DNA from: Microvirga arvi
GTDB lineage: Bacteria; Pseudomonadota; Alphaproteobacteria; Rhizobiales; Beijerinckiaceae
DNA: 34,869 nucleotides
Direction of reading: 5' to 3'
Assembly: GCF_016892765.1 (NCBI RefSeq)
Contig: NZ_JAFEMD010000053.1
Coordinates: 1 to 34,869 of the forward strand
Numbering within the stretch: position 1 is the stretch's first letter; each line of letters begins with the position of its first letter. A model generated the notes under the pieces. The model was not told the origin of the DNA. It made no database searches and was given only the letters and a program-made list of their open reading frames with translations. This document shows positions 1-8,497 of the stretch, piece after piece. A program made the position numbers and the translations under genes.

Positions 1-30
1 GGGCAGATGCCGGTAACCCTTTGATATTGT

Positions 31-90
31 TGGTGAGCGCGCTGGGATCGAACCCAGGACCCTCTGATTAAAAGTCAAATGCCCTGTTCC
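31..90 (-). tRNA. tRNA-Lys (TTT) 3' fragment, probable att-site remnant
   Basis: Read on the minus strand, positions 90 to 31 give an anticodon arm with loop CTTTTAA (anticodon TTT, lysine), a variable region, a well-paired T arm (CTGGG/CCCAG around TTCGATC), the 3' acceptor strand CGCGCTC and an encoded CCA. The 5' half is not tRNA-like: the expected acceptor strand GAGCGCG and a paired D arm are absent. In their place is sequence that matches the repeat copy at 13130-13590. The piece therefore looks like the roughly 55-nt 3' end of a tRNA gene left at one edge of an integrated element, not a working tRNA. A highly degenerate complete tRNA cannot be fully excluded. Confidence 0.55.
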
Positions 91-545
91 ACTCAAACCG
101 CTTCGCTGTTTGGACAGAAATATTCCCTGTAATTCTGCACAGGTCATATTGCCTCAAAGTTTTGAATTGATTGCGCAATTCCGCTACCCGTCGGTTCAGG
201 GACGGCCTAATCAGGCGAATTTCCCAGTACTTTGGCTGAAAACAAGGGATACACTACAGAGACAGGTTCGCAGGTGGCTACCTCCACGCCATTATCTAAG
301 CCTCTGATATTGCAAAGTTTTTTTACTTCAGAATCAGCACTTGCAAGTCGCGGTATCCTTTAGACATTCCGGGATAATTATTCTCTGAGGAGCCCTTATT
401 CGGAGTCGAATGAGGCATTCAGAGCTCCAACTTTGCCGTCTTTCTCCGCCTAAAAACCACGCAGTCCGGTTGTGGTGTAACAGGCAGGTGCGCGTCCGAT
501 TGATGGGATCAATGACTGCATTCCACTCGAAAGCAGAACTTAGGC
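86..545 (+). repeat. Diverged direct repeat, copy A
   Basis: This copy aligns collinearly with 13130-13590, both about 460 bp, at roughly two-thirds identity by eye. Clear anchors are CGCTGTT near 104, AATATTCCCTGT near 119, AGAGACAGGTTC near 260 (12 identical bases), GGTTGTGGTGTAACA near 469 and the GATCAATGACTGCATTC block near 508. I see no convincing coding region in it; the 65-residue open frame at 110-307 has no recognisable features. It starts directly at the broken tRNA-Lys fragment. It is probably the end sequence of an old integrative element, and the stretch 110-620 otherwise holds nothing I can identify. Confidence 0.6.
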
Positions 546-694
546 TAAGATCCGCCTTGTGCCGATATTGTTGATTCAGTAGGGCGACGAAGGGCTGACG
601 GTCTGCTCAGAGCATTTCAGGACTACGGTGCGCCTGTGTTCGCCGCGGCAAGCCGGCTACGGAACCGGGTTCGGGAGAGTTGGAGGGGCGTTGT

Positions 695-1836
695 CACACC
701 CTGACTCCAGTAACAGCGGGTATGGGCCACAGTTTGGCGAGCCTTCTCAGATTCTAAGCTGTGGCTGCCAGCAGGAACTCGTCCCTGGCGCCACTTGGCC
801 CACGCAGTCTCATACGGGCTAGCCGCAGGATGCCGCTTGAGGTGGGCAAACAGCATCTCGATCTTCTTGCGATCATGACGAGAACGCTCAAAGGCCGGAG
901 TTCCCGCCAAAGCACGGGCCACATCCCTGGCATCCTCATCCAGTTTCGTGGGATGCGACGGCGGAGTGTATTGGGACAGCAGCGAGATTTCAGATTACAG
1001 CTCTGACAGTCGGATTGCTTGGCTCGGTAGAACCGGAGCCAGCCTTGGTGATCCCGGTGCGCGGCGTTGCGAAGCTGCGGCGGTACTGCACCAACCGCTT
1101 GCCATCGGGGCAGGTGTAGTGATCCTCGTTTGGATCAAACGCGAAGTCAGATCGTGAGAACGTGCCGTCAGTACGATCTGCCTTGTCGACTACTGGAATG
1201 TGCGGTGCAATCTGCTTCTCCTTGACTAGCCAGGCTAGGTTATCGATCGAGCCATAGGCGCGGTCGGCCACCCGCCGCCCGGGCGTGAGACCGAAGCGCT
1301 CAGCGGTGCGCTCGGGCATGGTGCGAGAAGCTCCGACCTCCGCCTACCAGATCGCCCGGGTGGCCTCCACATCCAGGATGACCGCGTGCTCGGTGTCGAT
1401 CAGGTAGTTCGTGGCATAGGCAAAGAAGGAGGGACCGCGCATGGCGCCGGTCCACTGGGCTACCGGATCAGAGGGCGAGACGAACTTGGGCTCAACCGTT
1501 GCGGCCGCGCCCCAGGCGGCCTCATCCAGCGTCGCGAGATACTCGCTGACAGCGCGATGAGCATCGGCACCATGGTCATGGACTCGCCACGCGTCCCCTG
1601 GAATGGAGCGCTGCTTGTTGGCGTCAGCCGCGATCAGGCTGGCATCCACCGCGAAGCCTTCACCCCCGACCAGCCCCTCGGCCAAGCACCGTTCGACGAC
1701 GCTCTCGAACAGATGACGCAGGATGTAGCTCTGGCGGAACCGGCCATGACGATTGCGTGAGAATGTGGAGTGGTCTGGTACTCTGACCTGGCACTTACTT
1801 CCCGTCGCGAGCAGAAGCGCGCTTAGAGCGTAGCCA
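695..1836 (-). pseudogene. IS1182-family transposase, decayed
   Basis: Minus-strand fragments in several frames reconstruct a DDE transposase of the IS1182 type. In order they contain VPDHSTFSRN near the N-terminal side, FAVDASLIAADAN (first catalytic Asp region), ADRAYGS (second Asp region), a Cys-rich DCQSCNLKSRCCP stretch, and the C-terminal DRKKIEMLFAHLKR and NLRRLAKLW motifs. Reading-frame changes occur near 1330, 940 and 860, and an in-frame TAG at about 754 interrupts the final helix. The usual N-terminal portion of about 80-100 residues is missing beyond 1836. No terminal inverted repeats were recognised. It cannot encode a functional transposase and marks this edge as an insertion-prone region. 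Confidence 0.85.
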
Positions 1837-1900
1837 ATCTGGCGCGGTGACTATTTGCCAGCTGCCAATATGCCATGAGAACGAGCGGGCCTTGATAGGG

Positions 1901-3382
1901 CTAAGCTGAGAGCGCCTGGCCGTTCTCGTATGGATCTGCCACGTGGGGCCAGAGCGGACGCTTAACGTTGGTGAAGCGCAGCTTCAGCATATTCGTCTCC
2001 GTCGTGCCCGGCGCAGCGATGTAAAAGACCTCCTTCGCGATTGGCGCGAAGGCCGCATAGAAGTGCTGTGTGGATTTCAGCAGAACAATCTTCTTGGAGA
2101 GGAGATCGATGCCGAGTTGCGTATAGGCATCAGGCCCGTAGATCTGCGTGCGGGTCGAAGTGAGCACGATATCGACACCGTTCTCGGCCTCTATCCAGAC
2201 GGAGTCGCCCATACAGGCCCTCAGGCCCTCGAGGCCCGACTGCCACATGTCTCGCCGGCATCCGCGCACTGTTACCCGCAGGTCGATAGGGTCTCCGGAG
2301 GCTGGGCCACATTTGCCGCCAAACCGCAAATTCAGGATGGCTCCGACACCAGCTTCCATGCAGATGCGGACGGCGTTGGGATCCCAGTATCCTGCGGCGG
2401 CGATATTGCCGATGCCACGATCGAGAATACGGCGCAACACGAAGGTGCTGTCGCCTGCAGCGCCACCGCCAGCATTGTCGGCGCTATCGGCGAGCACATA
2501 GGGGCCGCCTTCGCCCGTCAGCGCTTGATCGAGGCCCTCGTCGATCGAAACATACTCCTCACCAATATGGTGACGAGTTGCCCAGACGTTCTGCCCCAGT
2601 TCGGAAGCAAGCCGCGATGCGAGATTTGGATCGTCGTCGGTGATCACGAGGGTCTTGGCCCCGACCCGCTCGGTGTCGCCGTAAGGGAACCCGTGCGCGA
2701 AGGAAACCGAGAGGACGCCAGGAACCTGCTCCATCTCGATCATATGATCCACGAGCCGGCGAACGATTGGCTGGCTTGTCCGCCAGAACCCCAGCATACG
2801 ACAGTCATGAAGGCGCATCACGGGCCGGATTCGCCCTTCCCTTGCGGCAAGGCTGAGCCGGTATACTTCCCGTGCGCGCTCCGCTACGTCCGTGTGCGGG
2901 TATTCCTTGAAGAGAACCACGACGTCAGCGACCTCGAGCAGGCGCTCGTCGAGATGACAGTGAAGGTCGAGTTCGACGCCGATCGAAGTCTTCGGGCCGA
3001 CGATCCGACGAATTTGCTCGACGATATCGCTTTCGCAATCCTCGTAGCCTTGTGCGATCATAGCGCCGTGGAGAAAGAGCAACACCACGTCAACAGGGCC
3101 CGCAGCACGAAGGTCGTCGAGGATCTGATCACGCAGCCCTTCGTATACCTCACGCACCGTCGGACCCGCCGGCTGCGCGAAAGCGATGAGACTTTGCACG
3201 ACCTCATGCCCATCAGAATCCGCGCAGGCGAACCAAGTTTTCACAGGAAGATTCACGAAGGTGTCGGGCTGCTCGCGCATATCCTCACGCGTTAGGACAA
3301 GCTCCCGAAAGGTTTGTAGGCCAGTTGGTAGGGGTGAGAAGCTGTTCGTCTCGGTTCCAAGTGTAGCGACGAAGATCTTCAC
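1901..3382 (-). CDS. M81 family metallopeptidase (MlrC-like)
   Basis: A 493-residue protein of the MlrC (microcystinase C) family, normal full length. The family has an N-terminal DUF1485 domain and a C-terminal MlrC domain and includes zinc-dependent enzymes that cut small linear peptides. The N-terminus (MKIFVATLGTETNSFSP) is typical, HGAM lies at residues 105-108, and DLHCHL at 139-144 matches the metal-binding region where the family has DLHAN-like sequences. There is no signal peptide, so it should be cytoplasmic. It is divergent from an operon for an XRE-cupin regulator, a class II aldolase and an Opp-type importer. This arrangement suggests it processes an imported peptide-like or amide compound. 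Microcystin itself is unlikely to be the substrate; most family members have unknown natural substrates. Confidence 0.85.
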   Translation of the reverse strand: MKIFVATLGTETNSFSPLPTGLQTFRELVLTREDMREQPDTFVNLPVKTWFACADSDGHEVVQSLIAFAQPAGPTVREVYEGLRDQILDDLRAAGPVDVVLLFLHGAMIAQGYEDCESDIVEQIRRIVGPKTSIGVELDLHCHLDERLLEVADVVVLFKEYPHTDVAERAREVYRLSLAAREGRIRPVMRLHDCRMLGFWRTSQPIVRRLVDHMIEMEQVPGVLSVSFAHGFPYGDTERVGAKTLVITDDDPNLASRLASELGQNVWATRHHIGEEYVSIDEGLDQALTGEGGPYVLADSADNAGGGAAGDSTFVLRRILDRGIGNIAAAGYWDPNAVRICMEAGVGAILNLRFGGKCGPASGDPIDLRVTVRGCRRDMWQSGLEGLRACMGDSVWIEAENGVDIVLTSTRTQIYGPDAYTQLGIDLLSKKIVLLKSTQHFYAAFAPIAKEVFYIAAPGTTETNMLKLRFTNVKRPLWPHVADPYENGQALSA

Positions 3383-3418
3383 CGTTGCGCCCCCTGATTT
3401 CTCACAACCATAGCCGTC

Positions 3419-3445
3419 ATTTTCTGATTAGCAATAATTTTCTGA
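3419..3445. promoter_or_regulatory. Candidate operator: exact 9-bp direct repeat ATTTTCTGA
   Basis: The AT-rich 139-bp gap between mlrC and the XRE-cupin gene contains ATTTTCTGA at 3419-3427 and again at 3437-3445, 18 bp apart. The second copy is followed by GGAAAAAAT, giving an imperfect ATTTTC...GAAAAAAT dyad. A divergent promoter region next to a regulator gene is where an autoregulatory operator would be expected. That this is the binding site is inference. Confidence 0.4.
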
Positions 3446-3521
3446 ATGGAAAAAATTTATCTTGCCGGAAATGTTGATCGCTGGCACCATCCGCATTCAT
3501 CTATCTCCCCACCGAGGGTCC

Positions 3522-4157
3522 ATGTCTGTGCAGAAGCCCAAGCTCAACGAAGTCGTGCGCTCCCTACGCCACAAACGAGGCTGGACCCTGCAGCAACTGA
3601 GCGATCGTTCCGGCTTGCCGATCTCGACCCTCTCGAAGGTCGAGAAGGACCAGCTAACGCTCAGCTACGACAAGCTCATGGATCTTGCCGACGGGTTCGA
3701 GATCGAGGTGTCGGAGCTCTTCTCACATTCGGGGAGCGAAGGGGCGCCCGCGTTGTCCACCGGACGGCGGAGCATCACCATGCCGGGCGAGGGCCGTGCC
3801 TTCGAGAGTGAGAACTACGTCGATCACTACCTGTGTGGCGATCTGCGCACGAAGGAGATGACACCCGCCATCTCGCGCATCAAAGCGCACAGCATCGACG
3901 AATTCGGGCCGCTATACCGACACAGGGGCGAAGAGTTCATTTACGTTCTGTCCGGCACGATCGAGGTTCACACTGAATTCTACGAGCCGTTCGTTCTACC
4001 GCAGGGCGCGTCCGTCTACCTCGACAGCACAATGGGCCATGGCTACATCTCTGTTGGCCCAGAGGACGCCTGGGTTCTCGCTGTGGTGTGCAAGACCGCA
4101 TCCGGGCGCATCGGTACGTGGAAAGAACATATCTATAGCGAGGAGGAAGCCCTTTGA
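3522..4157 (+). CDS. XRE-family regulator with C-terminal cupin domain
   Basis: A 211-residue transcription factor. Residues about 7-62 form a helix-turn-helix of the XRE/Cro type (RHKRGWTLQQLSDRSGLPISTLSKVEKDQ). Residues about 110-200 form a cupin barrel with HRGEEFIYVLSGTIEVH, the usual ligand-sensing module. The frame extends upstream to 3462, but the ATG at 3522 is preferred because GAGGG lies six bases before it and the HTH begins soon after. Regulators of this design commonly control adjacent catabolic or transport operons and sense the substrate or a breakdown product. It is first in an apparent operon with the aldolase and importer genes and divergent from mlrC, so it probably controls both directions. 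Whether it represses or activates cannot be read from the sequence. Confidence 0.88.
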   Translation: MSVQKPKLNEVVRSLRHKRGWTLQQLSDRSGLPISTLSKVEKDQLTLSYDKLMDLADGFEIEVSELFSHSGSEGAPALSTGRRSITMPGEGRAFESENYVDHYLCGDLRTKEMTPAISRIKAHSIDEFGPLYRHRGEEFIYVLSGTIEVHTEFYEPFVLPQGASVYLDSTMGHGYISVGPEDAWVLAVVCKTASGRIGTWKEHIYSEEEAL

Positions 4158-4918
4158 GAGCCATTGCTACTACCCGGTCGGTTCCTGCCATCGATTGCGA
4201 TCCCCAGGAATGGGAACTGCGCTGCGATATGGCCGCGGTGTTTCGCGTGTTGGCCCGCAACAACTGGAACGAGCAGATCGGCAACCACAACAGCCTGATG
4301 CTGCCCGGCACGGAGCACTACCTCATCAATCCTCGCGGTCTGCTGTTCCGCGAGATTCGCGCCAGCGATCTTATCGTTTGCGACTTCGACGGGAACGTCG
4401 TTCGCGGCACAGGCGAACTGCGGCGCATCGCCTTCAATATTCATGCGGAAATTCATAAGTGGCATCCGCAAGCAGCCTGTGTGCTTCACGTTCACCCGCC
4501 CTACCTTACGGCTTTTTCTCTTCTGGATCGCGCCCGCTTAGGGCTCGCACATCAGAACAATCTCTTCCTCAACGAACGAGTCGCCTACGACGATCGGCAG
4601 CATGGGATTTTGTTTGGAGCGCAGGAAGGCCAACGCATCGCGGAGGCCCTCGGCGACAAGAGCATCCTCATCATGGCAGGGCACGGGGTGACAGTCGTCG
4701 GTACGCGGATCTGCGATGCCTTCGACGAGCTCTATTTCGCCGAGCGCACCTGCATGTACCAGATGCTGGCCTTGCAGACCGGCCTCCCGCTCATGCAACA
4801 GGCGGACGAGCACAAGATTCCGTTCATTGGCCCATTCGGCGACCACATGGACTCACGTTTTCATCTCGACGCGTGGCGCCGCATCCTGGATCGGGAGGAG
4901 CCCGATTACGCGTCGTAG
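4154..4918 (+). CDS. Class II aldolase/adducin family protein
   Basis: A 254-residue member of the class II (zinc-dependent) aldolase/adducin family, which includes L-fuculose-1-phosphate aldolase and related aldolases, epimerases and decarboxylases. Visible family features are GNHNSLML (substrate/phosphate loop position), HVHPP (two zinc-binding His) and AGHGV (third zinc His). The start is TTG at 4154, overlapping the TGA of the regulator gene by four bases, with GGAGGAAG just upstream, so translation is probably coupled. The exact reaction is not predictable. Placement between a regulator and a peptide-type importer suggests a catabolic step on the imported compound. It lacks a signal peptide and should be cytoplasmic. 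Confidence 0.82.
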   Translation: MRAIATTRSVPAIDCDPQEWELRCDMAAVFRVLARNNWNEQIGNHNSLMLPGTEHYLINPRGLLFREIRASDLIVCDFDGNVVRGTGELRRIAFNIHAEIHKWHPQAACVLHVHPPYLTAFSLLDRARLGLAHQNNLFLNERVAYDDRQHGILFGAQEGQRIAEALGDKSILIMAGHGVTVVGTRICDAFDELYFAERTCMYQMLALQTGLPLMQQADEHKIPFIGPFGDHMDSRFHLDAWRRILDREEPDYAS

Positions 4919-4982
4919 GAGAGCGCCGGCATGGCGCCATCTCCGAACATGTGACCCGTCAAAAAACAAAGAGGGGAAGACG

Positions 4983-6584
4983 ATGAACATTCTGACCGGC
5001 CTTACATCTATTAGGGCGCTGCTCGGTGCTACCGCGGTAGGTCTGTGCTTGAGCGTATCTCCGACGGTGGCGCAAAGTTCGTCGACCATCAAAGCCGTCA
5101 TGCAGGCGGATCTCGCGATCCTGGATCCCACATTCACCACGGCGACTATCACGACCGACTTCGGCTACATGGTCTATGACACGCTCTTTGCTCTTGACAG
5201 CAAAGGCGAGCCGAAGCCGCAGATGGTGGATCGTTATGAAAAGAGCGCCGACCTTCTCACCTGGACGTTTACCCTGCGCGAGGGCCTGAAGTGGCATGAT
5301 GGAACGGCAGTCACGGCCGCTGACGCGGTCGCGTCTCTGAAGCGCTGGGGCGCGGTAGATAGTCTGGGCAAGTCCCTCATGGCTACCACCGAGAAGATGG
5401 ACGCACTGAACGACAAGTCGTTCCAAATCATTCTCAAGAAGCCGTTCCCGCTGGTGCTGGAAGCACTCGCGAAGCCGAGTGCCTATACGCCGTTCATCTA
5501 CCAGAAGGCGTTTGCGGAAACACCGCCGTCGCAAGCCAAGCACAAGGTGGTGGGATCCGGGCCCTTCATCTTCGTGGACGAGGAGTGGCGTCCTGGCAAC
5601 CGAGTCGTGTTCCGCCGCAACCCAAACTATGTGTCACGCTCTGAGCCGCAGGATGGCCTTGCGGGCGGAAAGGTCGCGAAGGTCGAACGCGTCGAGTGGA
5701 TCGCTATCCCGGATCCCAACACCGCGGTTGCCGCGCTGCAGAATGGCGAGATCCACTTCCTCGATAACCCTCTGATGGATTTTGTTCCGGTGCTGGAGGA
5801 TGACCCGGACATCACCGTCTACCCAGTAGATAAGCTCGGGCAGACGGGCATGATCCGACCGAATCATCTCCAAAAGCCGTTCGACAACCCCAAAGCTCGC
5901 CAAGCACTAGTCAAGCTCGTGAAGCAATCCGATTTCGGCGCCGCCATGGGTGTGCCCAAGGGTCACTTCATCGAGTGCTACTCCTATCTCGGCTGCAACA
6001 CGCCACTGGAGAACGATACGGGCGCGGAAGCCGCGAAGACGCAGGACATCGCCGAAGCCAAGAAGCTCCTTGCCGAGGCCGGCTATGCCGGCGAGAAGAT
6101 CGTGGTGATGCAACCCACCGACATCGCGATCCTCAACTCGTCCACGCAAGTGCTGATCCAGAACCTACGAAATGCCGGCGTCAATGTGGACGCGCAGGCG
6201 ATGGACTGGGGCACGCTGGTCAACCGTCGCAACAACAAGAACACCCCCGCCGAGGGTGGGTGGCACCTGTTCATCACGACGAACTTCACGAGCAATCTCG
6301 CCTCGCCCATAACCCACAGCTACCTGCAGGCCTCCTGCGATGCGGCAACATCCCCCGGCTGGCCCTGCGACAAGGACCTGCAGGCTCTCACCGACAAGTT
6401 CCAGGGCGCGTTGAGCCCCGAAGAGCGGAAGACCACGGCCGCAGAACTCAACAAGGCGGCCTACAAGTCCGTGCCGTATGCATCCTTCGGACAGATGCCG
6501 ATCCTCGCGGCCTATCGCAAGGAGCTCAAAGGCGTGCAAACGTCGCGCCTGCCTGTGTTCTTCGGCGTTTCGCTCGAGAAGTAG
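4983..6584 (+). CDS. ABC transporter substrate-binding protein, family 5 (Opp/Dpp type)
   Basis: A 533-residue periplasmic binding protein of solute-binding family 5, which binds oligopeptides, dipeptides, opines and other amides. The N-terminus has a Sec signal peptide, with a hydrophobic core (about residues 10-26) ending at a likely VAQ/SSS cleavage site. The body has family-typical stretches such as LREGLKWHDGTAVTAADAV and VVGSGPFIF. The open frame begins upstream, but ATG 4983 is chosen because it gives the signal peptide and follows a GGGGAAG Shine-Dalgarno at about 4973. It is the first transporter gene of an operon with two permeases and two ATPases in the standard A-B-C-D-F order. 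The ligand cannot be inferred with confidence. Confidence 0.9.
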   Translation: MNILTGLTSIRALLGATAVGLCLSVSPTVAQSSSTIKAVMQADLAILDPTFTTATITTDFGYMVYDTLFALDSKGEPKPQMVDRYEKSADLLTWTFTLREGLKWHDGTAVTAADAVASLKRWGAVDSLGKSLMATTEKMDALNDKSFQIILKKPFPLVLEALAKPSAYTPFIYQKAFAETPPSQAKHKVVGSGPFIFVDEEWRPGNRVVFRRNPNYVSRSEPQDGLAGGKVAKVERVEWIAIPDPNTAVAALQNGEIHFLDNPLMDFVPVLEDDPDITVYPVDKLGQTGMIRPNHLQKPFDNPKARQALVKLVKQSDFGAAMGVPKGHFIECYSYLGCNTPLENDTGAEAAKTQDIAEAKKLLAEAGYAGEKIVVMQPTDIAILNSSTQVLIQNLRNAGVNVDAQAMDWGTLVNRRNNKNTPAEGGWHLFITTNFTSNLASPITHSYLQASCDAATSPGWPCDKDLQALTDKFQGALSPEERKTTAAELNKAAYKSVPYASFGQMPILAAYRKELKGVQTSRLPVFFGVSLEK

Positions 6585-6641
6585 CCAGCACGTGGACCGG
6601 CTCCGCGCCGCTCCACTGCTACCCTGCGAAGGCTTTTGACC

Positions 6642-7583
6642 ATGCTCACCTACATCATGGGTCGCATTCTTTCGTCAATCCCGGTCATGGCGGTGATTGC
6701 CGTGATCGTATTCATGCTATTGCACCTGACCCCGGGAGACCCCGCCGCGATCATCGCCGGCGATCAGGCTTCAGCCGCGGACGTCGAGCGCATTCGGCAG
6801 GCGCTCGGCTTGAATCGCTCCCTGCCCGAGCAGTTCATCACCTGGGTGGGACAGATCCTCACCGGCGATCTCGGCACGTCGATCTATACGGGCCGGCCAG
6901 TGACGGAACTCATCGCGCAGCGCCTCGAGCCGACCGTCTCCCTGGCCCTGCTTACTCTTGTGGTCGCCGTGCTGGTGGCGGTTCCCATCGGCGTCATCGC
7001 CGCCTGGAAGGCCGGCACGTGGGTGGACTGGGCGCTGATGTTCGTCGCCATCCTGTTCTTTTCCATCCCCATCTTCATCACCGGCTACTTTCTCGTCTTC
7101 AACTTCTCGATTCAGTGGCGATTGCTGCCGGTTCAGGGCTACCGCAGCTTTTCTGGCGGGATCGGGCCCTTTCTGTCCCATCTCGTGCTGCCTGCCGTGA
7201 GCCTCGGCCTCGTCTATGCCTCGCTGTTGGCGCGCATGAGCCGCACCGCCATGCTGGAAGTGCTCCACCAGGACTACATCCGGACGGCCCGCGCGAAAGG
7301 GCTCGGCTCGGGCAAGGTGCTCTTCATCCATGCCCTCAAGAACGCCGCCGTGCCGATCATCACCACAATCGGGACTGGCCTCGTCCTGCTGCTGGGCGGC
7401 GTCGTGGTCGTGGAGAGCGTTTTCGCGATTCCAGGCGTCGGCCGCCTTACCGTGGATGCAGTGCTGCGACGCGACTACCCGATCATCCAGGGGGTCATTC
7501 TTCTGTTTTCTTTCGCATATGTGATCGTCAATCTCGGAATCGATTTGAGCTACCGCCTAGTCGATCCACGCATTCGGTATTGA
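6642..7583 (+). CDS. ABC transporter permease, DppB/OppB type
   Basis: A 313-residue inner-membrane permease of the BPD transport family. It starts with a membrane segment (about residues 9-30), followed by the large periplasmic loop typical of DppB (containing LGLNRSLPEQFITW and GDLGTSIYTGRPV). Further transmembrane helices follow, with an EAA loop reading YIRTARAKGLGSGKVLFIHALKNA that docks on the ATPase subunits. ATG 6642 is preferred over the in-frame TTG at 6636 because GCGAAGG precedes it at good spacing. It lies 57 bp after the binding-protein gene and 8 bp before the second permease, so all are probably cotranscribed. Confidence 0.9.
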   Translation: MLTYIMGRILSSIPVMAVIAVIVFMLLHLTPGDPAAIIAGDQASAADVERIRQALGLNRSLPEQFITWVGQILTGDLGTSIYTGRPVTELIAQRLEPTVSLALLTLVVAVLVAVPIGVIAAWKAGTWVDWALMFVAILFFSIPIFITGYFLVFNFSIQWRLLPVQGYRSFSGGIGPFLSHLVLPAVSLGLVYASLLARMSRTAMLEVLHQDYIRTARAKGLGSGKVLFIHALKNAAVPIITTIGTGLVLLLGGVVVVESVFAIPGVGRLTVDAVLRRDYPIIQGVILLFSFAYVIVNLGIDLSYRLVDPRIRY

Positions 7584-7591
7584 GAGCGACC

Positions 7592-8497
7592 ATGGACCAG
7601 GTTCTGGGCAGCACGATCACGACGACTCCGCCGCCCATGGCGCGAGGTCGTTGGCGCACAGTTCTTCGAGCGGTATTCCGCCATCCCAGAATAGTCGTCG
7701 GTGGGGCTCTTTTCGCGGTCATCACCCTCCTCACGCTGCTCGCGCCCTGGCTCGCTACCCACGATCCGATGCAGATCAATCCCGTCGAGCGCCTCCAAGC
7801 ACCGTCGGCCGCACATCTCCTCGGTACCGACGGTCTTGGGCGTGACGTCTTCAGTCGCGTACTCTACGGCGGGCGAGTGTCGCTCTTTGTCGGCCTGAGC
7901 TCCGCATTAGCGGCATCCCTCGCGGGACTTGTGCTCGGTCTGGTGAGTGGCTATGTCCGCGCCATCGACAATATCGTCATGCTCGTCATGACGGGATTAA
8001 TGGCGATCCCGGGAATCCTCCTAGCCATCGCTTTTACGACGCTCTCGTCAGCCAGCGTCGCCACGGTCGTTATCGCAATTACGATTCCGGAAGTGCCGCG
8101 CACGGCTCGCCTCGTGCGTTCCACCGTCCTTTCGATCCGAGAGCAGCCCTATGTGGATGCAGCGATTGTGACTGGTACGTCGTTCCCTCGACTGCTCCTT
8201 CGGCACATCTTTCCTAACGCTGCGGCCCCTCTCATTGTTCAGGCTACTTTCATTTGCGCTTCGGCGATCATCGTCGAAGCGTATCTAAGCTTCCTAGGCG
8301 CGGGCACGCCACCGGAAATCCCGAGTTGGGGCAACATGATCGCCGAGGCCCGCAACTTCCTGCGCTTCGCTGTCTGGATTCTGCTTTATCCCAGCCTGCT
8401 TCTCGGCGTCGCCGTGCTGTCGATCAATCTGCTTGGCGACGGCTTGCGCGACTGGCTCGATCCGCGACTGTCCGGACGTCTGACGGAGGGCCGATGA
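7592..8497 (+). CDS. ABC transporter permease, DppC/OppC type
   Basis: A 301-residue permease, partner of the DppB-type subunit. It shows the DppC hallmarks: a cytoplasmic N-terminal tail, one membrane segment (about residues 37-58), the periplasmic HLLGTDGLGRDVFSRVLYGGR motif, then five helices and the EAA loop (YVDAAIVTGTSFPRLLLRHIFPNA). It ends in the usual LGDGLRDWLDPR. The frame is open far upstream through the preceding genes, but ATG 7592, just after the DppB-type stop, is the sensible start. Its TGA overlaps the next gene's ATG in ATGA, indicating translational coupling with the ATPase gene. Confidence 0.9.
   Translation: MDQVLGSTITTTPPPMARGRWRTVLRAVFRHPRIVVGGALFAVITLLTLLAPWLATHDPMQINPVERLQAPSAAHLLGTDGLGRDVFSRVLYGGRVSLFVGLSSALAASLAGLVLGLVSGYVRAIDNIVMLVMTGLMAIPGILLAIAFTTLSSASVATVVIAITIPEVPRTARLVRSTVLSIREQPYVDAAIVTGTSFPRLLLRHIFPNAAAPLIVQATFICASAIIVEAYLSFLGAGTPPEIPSWGNMIAEARNFLRFAVWILLYPSLLLGVAVLSINLLGDGLRDWLDPRLSGRLTEGR

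Noticed and set aside
1943..3295. Long plus-strand open frame of 450 residues
   Set aside because: It is antisense to the clear MlrC-like gene, has no recognisable family motifs and reflects high-GC codon bias.
4716..4982. Upstream extension of the family 5 binding protein
   Set aside because: It overlaps the aldolase gene in another frame; ATG 4983 gives a proper signal peptide and ribosome-binding site.
5975..8497. 840-residue open frame read as one protein
   Set aside because: Only the part from 7592 is real (DppC-type permease). The upstream part is a wrong-frame reading of the binding protein and first permease.
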